NCBI GenBank assembly: GCA_015680685.1
Contig: MNCI01010443.1
Location: 215,992 to 279,991 of the forward strand
Direction: 5' to 3'
Source of the DNA: Gnetum montanum
Taxonomy: Eukaryota > Streptophyta > Gnetopsida > Gnetales > Gnetaceae
Length of the DNA: 64,000 nucleotides
Of this stretch, positions 1 through 11,434 are shown one piece after another. Position 1 is the first letter of the stretch, and each line of letters begins with the position of its first letter. The notes beneath the pieces are model-generated. The model worked only from the letters and a program-made list of their open reading frames with translations. It had not been told where the DNA came from and did not search any database. The translations under genes and the position numbers were made by a program.

Positions 1-780
1 AAAAGGGTGTCACATTTACGCTAATGTGTGACGGGGTATAGAATGCATGTAGGAATACCATGCAACATGGAAAAGCACTAAAAGGCCCTCCTTCTAGTGC
101 TAGAAAATTGTAGTAACCGAAAACATTGGTGACTAGAAATACTAAGAGGTTTTCGGGAGAATAGTTTTAACCCCAGATTTGTGTGAAGGCCATGCTGGAT
201 AAAATAGAAATGGGACATCCTAAATAGTCTTGTTGATCATATAGGGACTTAACCGGTGTAACTTAACCTTTTGTAAACATTTTTTTAGATGCAGGACACA
301 TGAGATTTAGCTTATAATCAATAAATTCAATGATAGAGAAAATGATGCCAAAAAAAGATGACAATAAAGAAATAACAGAGTAACCGGGATAAGAAAATGC
401 ACCACTGCAAAGTCGTGGGTTCAATCTTCTTCTTTGCTTGAAAATGTATAACAAGTTATATAGTGCTAGAGGCGTACAGAGAGTCCAAGAATGACCTGAA
501 TGCTCGAAATGCCTCAACTATGTTTTTGAGTACAAGATTTAAGAACCAACAGTACAAGATGCCAAGAGAAAAAAGCTAATGCTAAGAATGCTAACTGCTA
601 AAATTTTCCAACTAGGGGGATTCTCAATTTTTCAATCAAGTGAATTCTCAATTTTCCAACTGCTAAAATTTTCCAATCCACTCAATTGCTAATTTTCCAA
701 CCACGGAAAAGTGTTAATAATGCTCAAAATTTCCAACCAATGCTTCAATTTGCTAACCCCTTGAGCATTGCTCATTGAGG

Positions 781-788
781 TATTTATA
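781..788 (-). promoter_or_regulatory. TATA box of L2 LTR copy F
   Basis: TATAAATA on the minus strand, in the context CCTATAAATACC. The same context (CCTATAAATACCCC) occurs at 39398-39405 in another copy of this LTR type, followed by the same 'GGGGTTRGCAAA' motif. It would direct leftward transcription out of the window. Confidence 0.5.
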
Positions 789-993
789 GGACTAGGAGCA
801 CACAAGAAATGAGGCTTGGATGACACATGTCCTGGACCCTTGAGATGCCAACGTGCCTATATTGCATGGACATGCAAAGCCAATTGTGAACCTGCTATGC
901 TACAATCATGTTGTCAAAATTGGGATTGTTGGTGCCAAACGTGCAAACAATGTAAGTAAAGGGGTGAAGCACACTTGCATAGCATATCTACTT

Positions 994-1634
994 GCTACGT
1001 TTTGCTATGCTATGTAGTGTAGCACAGCCTAGCCACTTGTTTGAAGAGAAAATTTATGTTGAAGTTAACTAGCTTTGTTGGAAGCTTTGGCGTGCATCAG
1101 GTTAACTTTTGAAGAATTTCATTTGATTTGCACCTTTTCTACGCTATGCTATGCTACATAGCATAGCATAGCGGCTGGCTTCATTTGCGACCCATGTTGA
1201 AATGGCAAACGTTTGCTTGATTCTTGATTGTGCCAACAACTGCAACTTTTGCTTTTGTGAAGGGAAGAATTCAAACTTGCTGAACTTGCATTTAAGACAC
1301 ATTTTGCTATTCTTGCATTGTCTCTACGCTGTGCTAGGCTATGTAGTGTAGCACAACATAGTAGCCAACGTATCCTGTTTTTTGTTCAATCCACCAATTT
1401 CTGATGTGAAGCTTTGCTAAGGATTTGAAGTTGAACAAGGAGACTAGTTTTGAAGGCCGAAGTGCTTGCTAAGTGCAATTGGAATTACTAGGCAAGCTGG
1501 GCCTTTCTGATTTACCTTTGCTATGCTATGCTACACTGCATGGCATAACACCTTTTTTGCGATAATTTAAGCTTGATTTCCTAACTTTCTTCTGAGGCTT
1601 GCTACGCTACATAGTGTAGCATAGTGTAGCAAGC
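994..1634. repeat. Five spaced palindromes built on GCTATGCTA/TAGCATAGC
   Basis: Near-palindromic blocks occur at about 994-1023, 1142-1173, 1325-1355, 1518-1550 and 1599-1634. The cleanest (1142-1173) has arms CGCTATGCTATG and CATAGCATAGCG around a short centre. Spacing is irregular, about 80-190 bp. A similar palindrome is at 42935-42990. They lie in the U3 part of the L2-type LTR, upstream of its TATA box, and could form hairpins. Confidence 0.75.
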
Positions 1635-1739
1635 TTCTTCACTAGAAAACTTTCCAAACTGTTTAGCGCATCCTAAGCACTATTGACAACCCCAAGCATG
1701 GTTTCTAAGTAGACTGTTAGCCGAGTGAATCACCCAGGT

Positions 1740-2160
1740 GGGCAAGATGGAGAGTCCGTTGGGCTTGTTAGCTCTAGTGGTAGAAAACTTGCCGAATTGG
1801 ACAGTCTAAACTCATAGCATCCATTTCCTACCAAACTTCCATGAGGCTGCACTTGTGGAAATGTTTGCCTCACTTCCAAGACCCTAGTGAAGCAAGAGTG
1901 TCTTGAAATTTTATGGTGTTTCAAAATTATGGAGAGAAGAGTGAGTGAAATGGAACTCCTGATTTTGGTCATAGGAAATCCCTTTATGAAGTGTTTGATT
2001 AAATGACCCAGTAGGATCCATCCTTAGTCTAGACCCAAAACCAACCACATTTAGTGACATTGCATCAACATTTAAGGACTAGCCCATCCCCTTGGGGCAC
2101 AAGAATGCACCCAAAAACAACCACCACTCCAACATGAGTGAGAGAGAGGAAGTGAAAAAG
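1740..2160 (-). repeat. U3 segment R1, shared with 11.44-11.83 kb
   Basis: This segment matches the reverse complement of about 11435-11830. Shared words include AGAGTCC, GGGCTTG, AATGGARYTCYTGA, GATCCATCCTYAGTCTAGAC and AACCAACCAC, in the same order. Upstream of the TATA box of copy F, it belongs to the U3 of the L2-type LTR. It shows that the insertion at 11.4-12.7 kb is a related LTR in the opposite orientation. Function unknown. Confidence 0.6.
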
Positions 2161-2250
2161 GGGCTAAGTTAGAGGAGACAAAGCAAGTCCCATAACTAGT
2201 GCTTGTAGCCTGTTAGACGTGGTCTAAGGGGTGTGCTTTGAATTCCCATG

Positions 2251-3400
2251 TTTTTTTTGGAAACCACACCATTTAAAGACCCATGCGTTTTCACATGCAT
2301 TTGGCCAAGGGGTGTGCTTTGAATTCTCATCATTTACTTGGAGTGATGAGGAACACATCATGCAAGGACAAATTTCCATGTAACTTCTAGTTATGGAGTC
2401 ATAAGAAGTCTATGAGGCAACAGGCTCACATACAAGGGAATAGAAAAGTATGAAGAATGTTGCATTCCCCTTGAAGTCACACCCTGTTCAAACTGTTGGA
2501 TCCTTCTCAAGTCTGGAAATTATGCAAGTCATAAATTAATTAAAGTTTCTTTAAATGGAAAAGGAATTGCATGTTTCCAAAATAAGGAAAACCATGGAAT
2601 GGGTACTACTTGCTAAATGAAATGAAAGTAGAACGTGACTTCCTGGAACAGAAATGATAAGGTAGGAACTAGATATAATAGGTGGACCATAATATGTACC
2701 ATCGCAAAGAGGAACAACCGCACCAGTACATCCTATGACAATAAGACGACTTATTGATGCAAAGTATAAAACAACTGGAAGATAAACATAAACATACATA
2801 TAAAAATAAACAAATAAATAGATAAGTAAATAAAGGAAGAAAAAGTAAGCAAGAATGCCCAAATGTATGAACAATGTTTTAAAACAAAAACTTTCAAAAA
2901 CACTGATGAGCTAGTAGAATTGTTTAGCATGAAAGGTGATCTCCCCCACGATCAAGTTGGGAGGAGGGAATCTAAAAAATGGAATGAGGTTGGTTGTGTG
3001 ATGAGAGGGAATTGGCACTGGATTGTTGGGGTTCATGGAAGGGTTTTAATTATTATGTATTAACTAACTGTGTTTTCATGGGATCCTTAGATTTGTGTAT
3101 CAGTATGGCCCTAGACTGAAAGGTTTCAGAAACAATATAAGGCCCCTCCCACAATGTTTGCAACTTAGTACGTTGTGGTACATGTGTGGGGTTCTAGTAG
3201 AGTATCTTATCTCCACATTGAAATGTTACCTTTTGAATCCTAAGATCATGACGTTTTTTATTATAGGCCTTGTATATTTCATTTGATGATAGGGCTACTA
3301 GTCAATTCTCATCTATCACATTCAAGTTGATGAGTCATTCTTGTTGTGCTAGTGATAAGTCAATACCCAAGTCATTAGCAGTAGATAGTATTCAGAGTTC
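2251..3400. other. No gene recognised between LTR F and the integrase remnant
   Basis: Sequence without a convincing coding frame. If LTR F belongs to the Athila-like element this would be its 3' region (env-like segment or 3' UTR), but no membrane segments or polypurine tract could be assigned with confidence. A short open frame at 2551-2874 (minus) is hydrophobic and low-complexity and is not called. Confidence 0.4.
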
Positions 3401-3419
3401 TACCTAAACTGGAAGTTTT

Positions 3420-4330
3420 GGTAGTTTTCCATACACTAACTCATAAGGAGAGTAGCCTAAAGGAAGTTTCTATGTGGAGCAATATACCTAGAGGGCATCG
3501 TTAAGTTTTGTGCTCCAATCCCTCCTATATTTGCTAATGGTCATAGGTAGGATCTTGGTAATCTCCCTATTGGTAACTTCAAATTACCCATTGGCTTGGG
3601 GGTGATAAGGTGTTGTAAATTTATGTTCGACCGCTAAGTGTTGCATGAGTTTACAAAAGGTAGTGCTCGTGAAATGAGTTTCATTGTCTAAACTAAGTGC
3701 ATGTGGCATCCCAAACCTATTCATGATTTTCTGTTCAACAAACCATGCAGTTGTGTTTGAGGAATAGTTAGTGATGGCTACCAACTCTACCCACTTAGTA
3801 TAGTAGTCTACTACGATGATGATGTATGCTTTCCCATTGGACATGGATGTGATGGGACCCATGAAGTTGATGCCCCAAATATCAAAGGGTTCTAGTGGCT
3901 AGATCCACTGTTGGGGTCCCTCCATTTGTGCAGTCATCCCACCATCTCTCTAACATCGTTCATAGGAGTGGGAAAACCATTGCACATCTCTAAAGAGTGT
4001 AGGCCAATAATATCATGAAAGCAGGATCTTAATGGCTATGCATCATCCAGCATAGTGGCCCCCACAAGGGCCCTCAGGAGCATCCTAGAGAATGCATAGT
4101 GTATCCACATTAGGGATGCACCATCGAACCAAGCCATCCACACACACCTTGTAAAGGTGTCTATTGATTTCCATGAAGTGCTTGGCATTGTAAAGAAATT
4201 ATTGCTTCTTTCGATGATCCCACTCTTTTGGTAATTCTTTTGTTGAGAGATAGGTGAGGATGTTGCTGAACCAAATTGATCCTGTGGGCATCTCCTTATC
4301 CATTTCTCCAGCAAAGAGGATTTCATTTGG
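3420..4330 (-). pseudogene. Athila-like integrase remnant
   Basis: The integrase core is readable in one open stretch at 3584-3862. It starts 'MGPITSMSNGKAYIIIVVDY' (first catalytic Asp in VDYYTKW), continues with 'RFGMPHALSLDNETHF' (second catalytic Asp in LDN) and ends 'TPYHPQANG', just before where the catalytic Glu is expected. The N-terminal part (about 4330-3880, shifted frames) contains 'FLYNAKHF' and 'CVDGLVRWCIP', typical of the RNase H-integrase linker of Athila pol. Stops and frameshifts separate these parts, so no functional integrase can be made. Identity as Ty3/gypsy integrase is secure; the lineage is inferred. Confidence 0.78.
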
Positions 4331-5720
4331 AAATTTATCAGAGAATGGCTCCTCCTCTTCTACACTATCCCATTGTAATCAAGATAAGTGATCAGCAACC
4401 ACATTCTCAATTCTCTTCCTGTCTACCATAGTAAGGTCAAATTTTTGAAGGATCACAAGCCATCGTATGATATGGGGACTCACCGTTGGTTTGTTCATTA
4501 AAAATCAAATGGCACTATGGTCAATATGTACAAACACCTTGAACCCGAGCACATAGTATCCAAGGCAAACACCACTGCCATTAATTCCTTTTCGGTGGTG
4601 GTGTAGTTGAGCTAAGCACAAACAATGCTTTGGCTTGCACAATGAATATAATATGGATCTCTTTGGTCATCCAACTATGTAAGCATGGCTCCCAATGCAT
4701 AAGTAGATGCATCCATCATGATATGAAAAGGTCTAGACCAATTAGGTGCCCATAGAATTGGAGTTTCTATGAGTTTCTATTTGAGTGTTTGGAATGCTGA
4801 TTCACATTCCCTAGTCCAAAAAAATGGAATATCTTTCTTTGAGTTCTACCAATGGCTTGGCAATCTTCAAGAAATTATTGATGAAGCATTGGTAATAGCC
4901 AATGTGGCCAAGGAATGACCGAATATCTTTCATAACACTTGGTTGACTGGTGATTCCTTGGATGATTCTAATTTTTTTAGGATCTACACCAATCCCTACT
5001 TGTGAAATGCGGTGCCCCAAAACAATGCCTTCTTGGACCATCAAGTGGCTCTTTTTCTAGTTGAGCTGTAAATTTTTTTCCATGCATATTTTTCAAACTT
5101 TCTCAAGGTGATCCAAGGCTTGTTCAAACATTGCTCCATAGGTAGAGAAGTCATTCATGAAGACTTCTACCCCATTTCCAATCTATTGCTAAAAGATACT
5201 GAGGACAAGGCGTTGGAAGGTTGCAGGCACATTCAATAAGCTAAAAGGAATCTTCTTATATGCAAAAGTCTCCTAGGGACTTGTAAATGTTGTCTTGGCC
5301 TAGTCTTTAGGTGCAATTTGGATTTGGTTATAGCCACTATAACCATCCAAGAAGTAGTAGCAATGCCCTGCAATGGTATGCAACACTTGATCCACAAATG
5401 GAAGTGGGAAGTGATCCTTGAAGGTCACCATGTTTAGTAGTTAGAAATCTATATAGACCCTCCATTTTCCATTCTTCTTTGGCACAACAATGAGTGGGTT
5501 GACCCATTTGCTATTTGAAATGGAATAGATGAGCCCTGCTTTCAACAATTTTTGAATTTCATCCTTAACAACTTACTTTAGTTTGGGGTTCAACCATCTT
5601 TGTGGTTGTCATAGTGGCTTCATGGAGGAGTCGATATAGATTTGATGTTGGCATACCCTAGGGTCAACTCCCATCAATTCATGATATGACCATGAAAAAG
5701 CATCCATCCATTTGTTTACC
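4331..5720 (-). pseudogene. Athila-like reverse transcriptase/RNase H remnant
   Basis: The open piece at 4811-5044 reads 'MMVQEGIVLGHRISQVGIGV' and then 'RSFLGHIGYYQCFINNF'. This is the RT connection region of gypsy pol, with the EGIVLGH signature of Athila. Further upstream (about 5600-5250) broken frames still give RT palm motifs, including a GYSGYNQI-like stretch near 5340. Below 4800 an RNase H-like segment continues into the integrase linker. The YVDD-type catalytic box falls in a damaged stretch near 5150 and is not intact. It sits between protease and integrase in the expected order. Confidence 0.75.
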
Positions 5721-6239
5721 ATCTTTAGCAGTTTCTTCTTCTATTTAGGAGCAAGAGTGGCATTGATAATTATTAGCTTGCCATTTTTCAAGAATGCATA
5801 TTCTAGATTGGCTGGTAAGGTTTTCAATTCCAAGGGCTCTTGTCTAAATCTTTCAGGGATTTATAGCTTTCCCCAATCATCACTATCATCAATAGTGAAG
5901 ACCTATTGATGGACCTTTTCCAATTCATCCATGCTTTCCATATATGCACATACAAGGCCCTTCAATGGTTCCATGCATAAAGTGCTACTATCAGAGTCAG
6001 CAGTTAGCCACTAGGTGCCTTCTTGGTTAGTGGCTACTATGTACAAGCATCATTGAACTTGTGATTCTTCAGTACACCAAATGCATATTTGAATAGATGC
6101 CTGCTTAGTGGACCAACGTTGCTACACACAATTGCACCCTGAGTCACTATACACAATACATGGAACACACTTCTTCTTGATCTTTCTGAAAGGGATTTTC
6201 TTTGAAATTTCAAGGGAAAGATATTAGAGTCCTAATCGT

Positions 6240-6560
6240 GCATCCACTGTGATAAGTCAAGCTCTTCCCATTATGATTGGAAAATTCCCCTTGCAATTCT
6301 CAACATGAATGATTAAGAAATTAGCAGGATAAGACCACACACAAATGATGATCAAAATATTTTCTACAAATCCTAAGGGAATAGTAATGGATTGGTCTGC
6401 CAGCTTGAGCTGAATGTTACTTTTCTTCAATGGGGATAGGTTCCAAGTCTTGTACATGTCATGTGAAATCAAGTTGACACCTAACCTCAAATCCAAAAAA
6501 GCATTGCATGGCTCATTTCCTACCACTTAAAGGTAGATATGGGGACTCCTAGAATCATTC
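6240..6560 (-). pseudogene. Retropepsin-like protease remnant
   Basis: The open stretch 6257-6526 begins 'MVGNEPCNAFLDLRLGVNLI' and contains 'SHDMYKTWNLSPLKK' and 'IPLGFVENILI'. It ends 'NFPIIMGRA', the terminal strand region before the usual D-hairpin. The active-site D-S/T-G is degraded (LDLRLG where LDLGAS is expected). A sister copy in the window (about 40900-41231, plus strand) shares 'NEPC', 'GVNLISH.MY', 'IPLG.VE' and 'ENCK..FPIIM'. Retroviral aspartyl proteases normally release gag and pol proteins. This copy is inactive as read. Confidence 0.75.
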
Positions 6561-6639
6561 AATTTCTGAGGAAGATGGCCTACCTTTATCTAGTCCATCA
6601 CAACATGTGTTAGCATGATGGTTTGTACCTTGGAAGGTG

Positions 6640-8960
6640 TTTAGCTTGAAGATTGCTCAAAGGGTTGAATGGTGGAGGTGATTGGAGGTTTAGTGGCACT
6701 AGCCACAAGTGAATGTGAGGGTATGTTTGGGTTATTGTGCCAAAAAAAGGATGTTTCCATGGTTTCAATTCCAATCCACTGGACTAAAAAATTGGTTGTA
6801 AGTTGACAACCCTTATGGAACTATGTTGTTATGGCTGTGGTATTTCTTCCTGCATAGGTGGAGTAGGAGGTAGCTAAGTTGGGGGCTAATGAGTAGGTAT
6901 GGTAGGAGAAGGTGATGGAGGATAGTAGAGATGTGGGTTCTCCCCCCTAGGTGATGAAGAATGTGTTCAAAAGTATTCTAGGGGGTAGTAATTATTTTGA
7001 AAAGTCGTTTGACTAGAAGAGTCATATGGGAAGACTGGTTGCTGAATGTAGTACACATAAGGATCTAGCTGTCAGTAACGGTACTGCTGCCTTGGAGGTG
7101 GCATCCCCCATGATTGTGGATGTTTCCATTGCTAGTAATATTCATAAGGTTGTGGCAGTGCTCCACTTGGATAATATCTTTGTTGCTGGTGGAACTCCCT
7201 GGGATTGCCTTGTGGATAAGGCAATCTTCAAGGTGTTTGCCTTTTTTCCAAATGAGGATTCAATGCATACATCCTAGACTCTTGTAAATGTAACATCATA
7301 GAACAACATCCCTTAGGATGTTTGTATTGGCATATGTTACACCCATCATCCTCCTCTGTGTTAGAGTTTGCAACCTATTCTACTATGGCAACTTTACCCT
7401 TACCTTTATGGTAGACATGTTTAACTTCTCTTCTCCTACGCCAATCATGATCATTACTTTGTTCTTTGGATTCCTCTACGATTTTCAGAATAATTAAAAT
7501 TTTTCATCCAAAGAATCCCACATCTTATCAACCTTGGTTGAGATTTCAAAAGAAAATTTTTGTATGGGCAAGGTTTTTTTATTCACTGTTGCATCCAGTG
7601 GTGATTCTTCCTCATCTTCACAAAATCAGACTTCCCTCTTTCGAATGGAAGGGTCCCAATTATATTCTTTTGCACTTTCCTTGTTCCTTAGTTCCCCTTC
7701 CTCTTTAGCCACTTGCTCAATTAAGTACTACAATTGATCAACTCTTAATTCTAATAGTCATCCTTGAGCATAAATGCCAAGGGTCTTTCTTGTTTCAAAA
7801 TGGAGCCCATCTATGATATGGTAGAGTTGTTCCCATTGAGAGTAGCCATGACCAAGGCATCAATGTAACATTGAGTAATATCTACTCATGGTTGCATCCA
7901 AGGATTCGTGGCCACCTTGTTTCCACCCCTATATTTTTTGTCTCAAATTAGACACTTTGGAGTATGTTTGGTATTTTTCATTGAAAATTTCTAGCATCAT
8001 ACTCCATCATCTGATTGATTCTGGTTCCAAGAAATGGTACAAAATTTTCTCTTCCTTGATGAGAGTGCAAGGGAATAGCTTGATTTTTTGCTAATCATTA
8101 TCTATGTTCTGCAAGGTGCAGGCATCATGAAATGCTTGCAAGTGAGTTTGTGGATCATAATTATATCCCCCTCCAAATTTGGGGATGTTGTTCATCTCAA
8201 GGTGCTTGATCTGACTATCTTTCAAGGGCCTACTGGGTATTTGAACTGCCTCAACTATGTTAAGCATGCTTCGAGTAGCGAGTAGTGGTTCATCCGAGTC
8301 ATAGTCCTATTGATGGCCATGACGTCTATGACAATTTCGATTACCTCTTCTTTCTTGATGATGAGACTCACGTGATTGATCATGCTTTTCCTCACATCAT
8401 CCCCATCGGTCCTTACGATCTTGTCAATCTTTTTGATTTCCATCATCCCGATCCTTCCTACTACAATTTCAATTGGATTCAAAGCCTGGTGAAGATAAAG
8501 TGGAATGAGAGGATGGAGAAGAGGGAGGAGAACTAACACCGCCCCAGTGTCAATCTCCTCCTTTGCTCTAATGACAACCCCGATCCTCATGTCCACCCTT
8601 CCCTTTACCATGATCTTTCTTACATGATCCCCCATCATCCTGGGCCCTTCGATCACTTGATGGTTCACATTGAATGATGGATTGAATGATTTGATGCATT
8701 GGAGGAGGTTTGGCTGAATGGGAATCATGAAAAACAAGTTCCTCATCATCATGCGGGTCCTACAAGAATGAAGGGTTACTGAATTGTTTCCCCTTTATCA
8801 GTTCATGGCGTTCTGCCTATTGCTGATCCCGTACACATTGTTCCTTAGTTGGACGATAGTCTCGATAGTCATGATCCTCCATTATGTATTCCACACTGTG
8901 GTCCTGAATGCCCAGTCTAGTAAGATTTTAATGTAGCATTCTAGGAACCGATCGATCAAG
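6640..8960 (-). pseudogene. Athila-like gag remnant
   Basis: Broken minus-strand frames give a Retrotrans_gag-like core at about 8085-7860: 'LFPCTLIKEEKILYHFLEP', then 'EIFNEKYQTYSKVSNLRQK' and 'GHESLDATMSRYYSM'. The 3' part (about 7350-6800) gives a Cys-containing stretch 'CNICQYKHPKGCC', perhaps a decayed zinc knuckle. A Gln/Pro/Tyr-rich tail follows with 'PLPPTPPMQ'-like wording. The tail matches the gag piece at 40.1-40.8 kb closely in order and wording. Gag would form the particle shell. Many internal stops are present. The start codon region is not preserved. Confidence 0.65.
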
Positions 8961-9268
8961 AGTTAATGTGATGTTACACACCATGTCTAGCCATCACCGA
9001 TGCTCATTCTAATGTAGGATAAAGGTGAAGTTGGGGATATACTCGTTTGGATGCATGTATACCACCTGACATTCCTACGACACTAGTGGGATAGATCCAT
9101 CTCACCTGTGAGAAGAAGACATTCTTGATGTTAGATAACAACTAAACTGGTGTGCCTTATTCTTTACTTAAACTTCCTAGCATGCTTAGATTTCACTATC
9201 TTAGGTCTGTTCCAATCAAGTGAATGATGATCTTGCTAAGACTAGATAGAACATGTAAAACTAATAGT

Positions 9269-9286
9269 CCCCCAACAATAGTGCCA
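9269..9286 (-). other. Primer-binding site (tRNA-Asp type, decayed)
   Basis: Minus-strand TGGCACTATTGTTGGGGG lies 1 nt inside the LTR end at 9288. The PBS known for Athila-type elements is TGGCGCCGTTGTCGGGGA (recalled, not searched). The few differences are all transitions, as deamination would give. Position and match fix the orientation of the element and the 3' end of its 5' LTR. Confidence 0.7.
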
Positions 9287-9287
9287 A

Positions 9288-10195
9288 TGATGAGTGGTGA
9301 GGTACCCCTACTCCCAACCATAAAAATCACAAGCATTTACACATGACTTGGTTGAATTCCACAAACTACAAGCACTTACATACAACAAACTCTAGCCAAC
9401 AAAGCCTTAGTTAGAATGGTTGTTGTCTTCCCAACCTCACTTGTGATATTTTGAAGTGATGGTTGAGTGAGATTGAGCCAAATGATTTTTATTGATTTTC
9501 TTTTTATCTTTTAAAGTCTAATTATTTAAATGTAGGAAATGGAAAGTTGTCTAATTTTGTAACTATTTTACTTTGTTACTTAACTCCCTAGCATAAGCAA
9601 CCAATCCCATCTTTTGTGCACATCCTAAGTATACCCTAACCACTGTTGGGTTACCAGACGTTAAGCATCACTGGGTTACCAAGTGTTTGATATATGTTTG
9701 AGATGGTTGTTCCTATGATTCTTCTAAAACATGAAAAGGACAATAACAGTAAATTCATAACAATAAAAGCTTCTATAATTATTAAAGCATTGAAATATTA
9801 AACTATTTAAATGCTTAAGTGATTAAATCCAAATGCTGCAAGGAATGCTCAAAAAGCTCATATTTATTATTGGTCACGCCAATGGGCTCAGGTACATTAG
9901 CGCTTGAATAAAGAGCCAGATACCTTTCTCACAACTGCTATGGGCACTTGGAAAAATATTCTAACTCTTACAAGAACAAACTGCAAGGGTTTCATTATAA
10001 CTACTCAAAAGATTCCATCAATGCAGTGGGTGCATGCATATTTATAGCTAGAGATAGACTCTGCGTTAATAGGGTCATGTCAATGCATGGATAGATACGT
10101 CGACAAGGTCACGTCACCATGGCCACGTCAACATGGCCACGTCAACGAGGCTCCATTAACATGGCCCAGTCAATGTATCAACTAACACTTCATCA
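9288..10195 (-). repeat. 5' LTR, type A (908 bp)
   Basis: On the minus strand it begins TGATGAAGTGTTAG at 10195 and ends GGTACCTCACCACTCATCA at 9288, giving the terminal inverted repeat TGATGA...TCATCA. A TATA box (TATAAATA) lies at 10046-10039, about 150 bp from the start. Two other LTRs of this type are in the window in plus orientation (15785-16665 and 22665-23360). They share the start, the TATAAATA position, 'GTACCTGAG' in the middle and the GGGGTACCT...CTCATCA end. A PBS follows directly, so this is a 5' LTR. Confidence 0.82.
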
Positions 10196-10367
10196 TCTGT
10201 GATATTTTTATTATGCTAATAATGCTTTTATTGAATTTATTAAGATAATTTAGATAAACATCTAAGTGCTTTTTACAAAGGCTAATTTCACCTTTGACTA
10301 GATGTTTTGTCTAAATTTGATAAGTAATTCTAATAGGTCACATGTTTTTTGATTTTCTTCATGCAAG

Positions 10368-11434
10368 GTCTTTTTGAGGCATGTTCTCATCATAGTGGAG
10401 CTGGTTGGTATCTTCTGCTACATTGGTCATTCCAAGGCCAACACCCCATCACATGACATGCCTTTTAGGAAGCTCTCAATGTGGTTCTACCCTGGGACAA
10501 GGGACTTCCTTGCCAACCTTCTTTGGAACTTTACCATCATGCTATGGTGATACATTTTTGCAGATGTAGCTAGGATTATTTTGGAGATGTTGTTACCTTG
10601 GGCATCTACCTTGATTGTTAGATTCATTACTAACAAACTACCTTCTAAGACAGTAGGGGGATCAACAGATGCCATAAGCCCACATTAGTTTATGGAGATC
10701 TAAATGATGTTAGAGTATAGTCAATATAATGTTGATAATACCTTGATGAAGGTGTATAGAGCTCATACATTATTCCAAAACCCACCTGGCATCATGTATC
10801 GTCTAAAGGGTAAGTATGATTATTATAATGCTTTTTTGCTTCTAGCTTAACTACCTTTCCTAACTTCATTAGTTTTATAACTTGTAGGTACAAGTTCAAT
10901 GATTAGGGTTTGGTCATCAATGATCAAATCTTGGCAGTGGCTCAAACTGCTTTGGATGAATTCACCAAGAGTCCTCAAATTAGAAATATTTTGTATCAAT
11001 AGTTAAGAGAGGGCTTTGATACATATGTCACCAGGTTTAACCATGTATATAAGAAGTGTAAGGATGATGGGATAATGTATAAATGGTGGGTAGATTTTGA
11101 TAACTCCATGGATTATAACCTTGAAATTGGGACCTCCAAACCAAAGAAGAAAAGGAAAGGTAAACATAAAGATTATAGGTTTTAGTGTTTCATGGCTTTA
11201 CGTATTCTACTACTTCACCTGGTTATTAAAATTTCTCATGTTGATGCTAAACTTTTTTATTGTTGCTTTGCAGGACCTTCCACCTTAGCTAATGTCACTA
11301 TACCACTTTTAGGTTTATGTCATTAGGATACCCTCGTCCTAAAGTTTAGTGAGGTGACATCAGCATAGGAGTGGCTAAAGGGATAGGTGCTTAGGTACAT
11401 TCAAGCAAACATCTAGCATGTAGGGTTACTTGAT
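10368..11434 (+). pseudogene. Unrecognised multi-exon accessory gene, copy A (exons 2 to part of 4)
   Basis: Three exon-like blocks match the gene copies at 26.8-30.5 kb (-) and 49.9-64 kb (+). Exon 2 (about 10368-10809) has 'IIVELVG' and ends 'VYRAHTLFQNPPGIMYRLKG', against 'VRAHTLFQNPLGIVYRVDR' in the array copy. Its donor is GG|GTAAGT. Exon 3 (10888-11159) has 'LAVAQTALDEF', against 'LALARTALETF', and ends at a GTAAAC donor. Exon 4 starts at 11274 after TTTGCAG and contains 'LVLKFSEVTSA', against 'LSMKFREASKA'. It is cut at about 11434 by an LTR-like insertion. Exon lengths (442, 272) nearly equal those of the array copy (450, 270). It lies back-to-back with the Athila-like 5' LTR and runs antisense to that pol. 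In-frame stops are present. Function unknown. Confidence 0.7.

Larger units (their letters stand above)
1..2250 (-). mobile_element. Partial long LTR, type L2 (copy F), minus strand
   Basis: On the minus strand this reads like an LTR. U3-like sequence lies at about 2250-800, with a palindromic repeat block at 994-1634. A TATA box follows at 788-781, then an R/U5-like stretch running off the window start. The part after the TATA box matches two other places in the window. A 'GGGGTTRGCAAA' motif just after the TATA is shared with 39.4 kb and 42.2 kb. A block with 'AACAAGACTATT' and 'CTGGGGTTAAAACT' (about 240-140) matches 42.8-42.9 kb and 39.98-40.1 kb. 'ACCAATGTTTTC' at about 130-120 matches 40.09 kb. 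It may be the 3' LTR of the Athila-like pol to its right, or a separate insertion; the right end is uncertain. Confidence 0.55.
3400..10195 (-). mobile_element. Athila-like Ty3/gypsy retrotransposon remnant
   Basis: Read on the minus strand the order is 5' LTR (10195-9288), primer-binding site (9286-9269), gag (about 8960-6640), protease (6560-6240), RT/RNase H (about 5720-4331) and integrase (4330-3420). This is the gag-PR-RT-RH-IN order of Ty3/gypsy elements. RT carries 'EGIVLGH.IS', RH/IN carries 'CVDGLVRWCIP', and the PBS resembles the tRNA-Asp type used by Athila elements; together these point to the Athila lineage. Every reading frame is broken by stops and shifts, many of them TAG or TGA. 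The 3' LTR is not clearly identified. Right of 10195 a multi-exon accessory gene runs in the opposite direction. Confidence 0.8.

Noticed and set aside
370-440. tRNA-like SINE suggested by 'CGTGGGTTCAATCT'
   Set aside because: The stretch lies inside the R/U5 part of LTR copy F; the B-box-like word is probably chance.
8255-8752. 165-codon minus-strand frame as a separate basic protein
   Set aside because: It lies within decayed gag, is Met/Ile/Arg-rich and has no homologous counterpart in the 40 kb gag piece; most likely a shadow frame.
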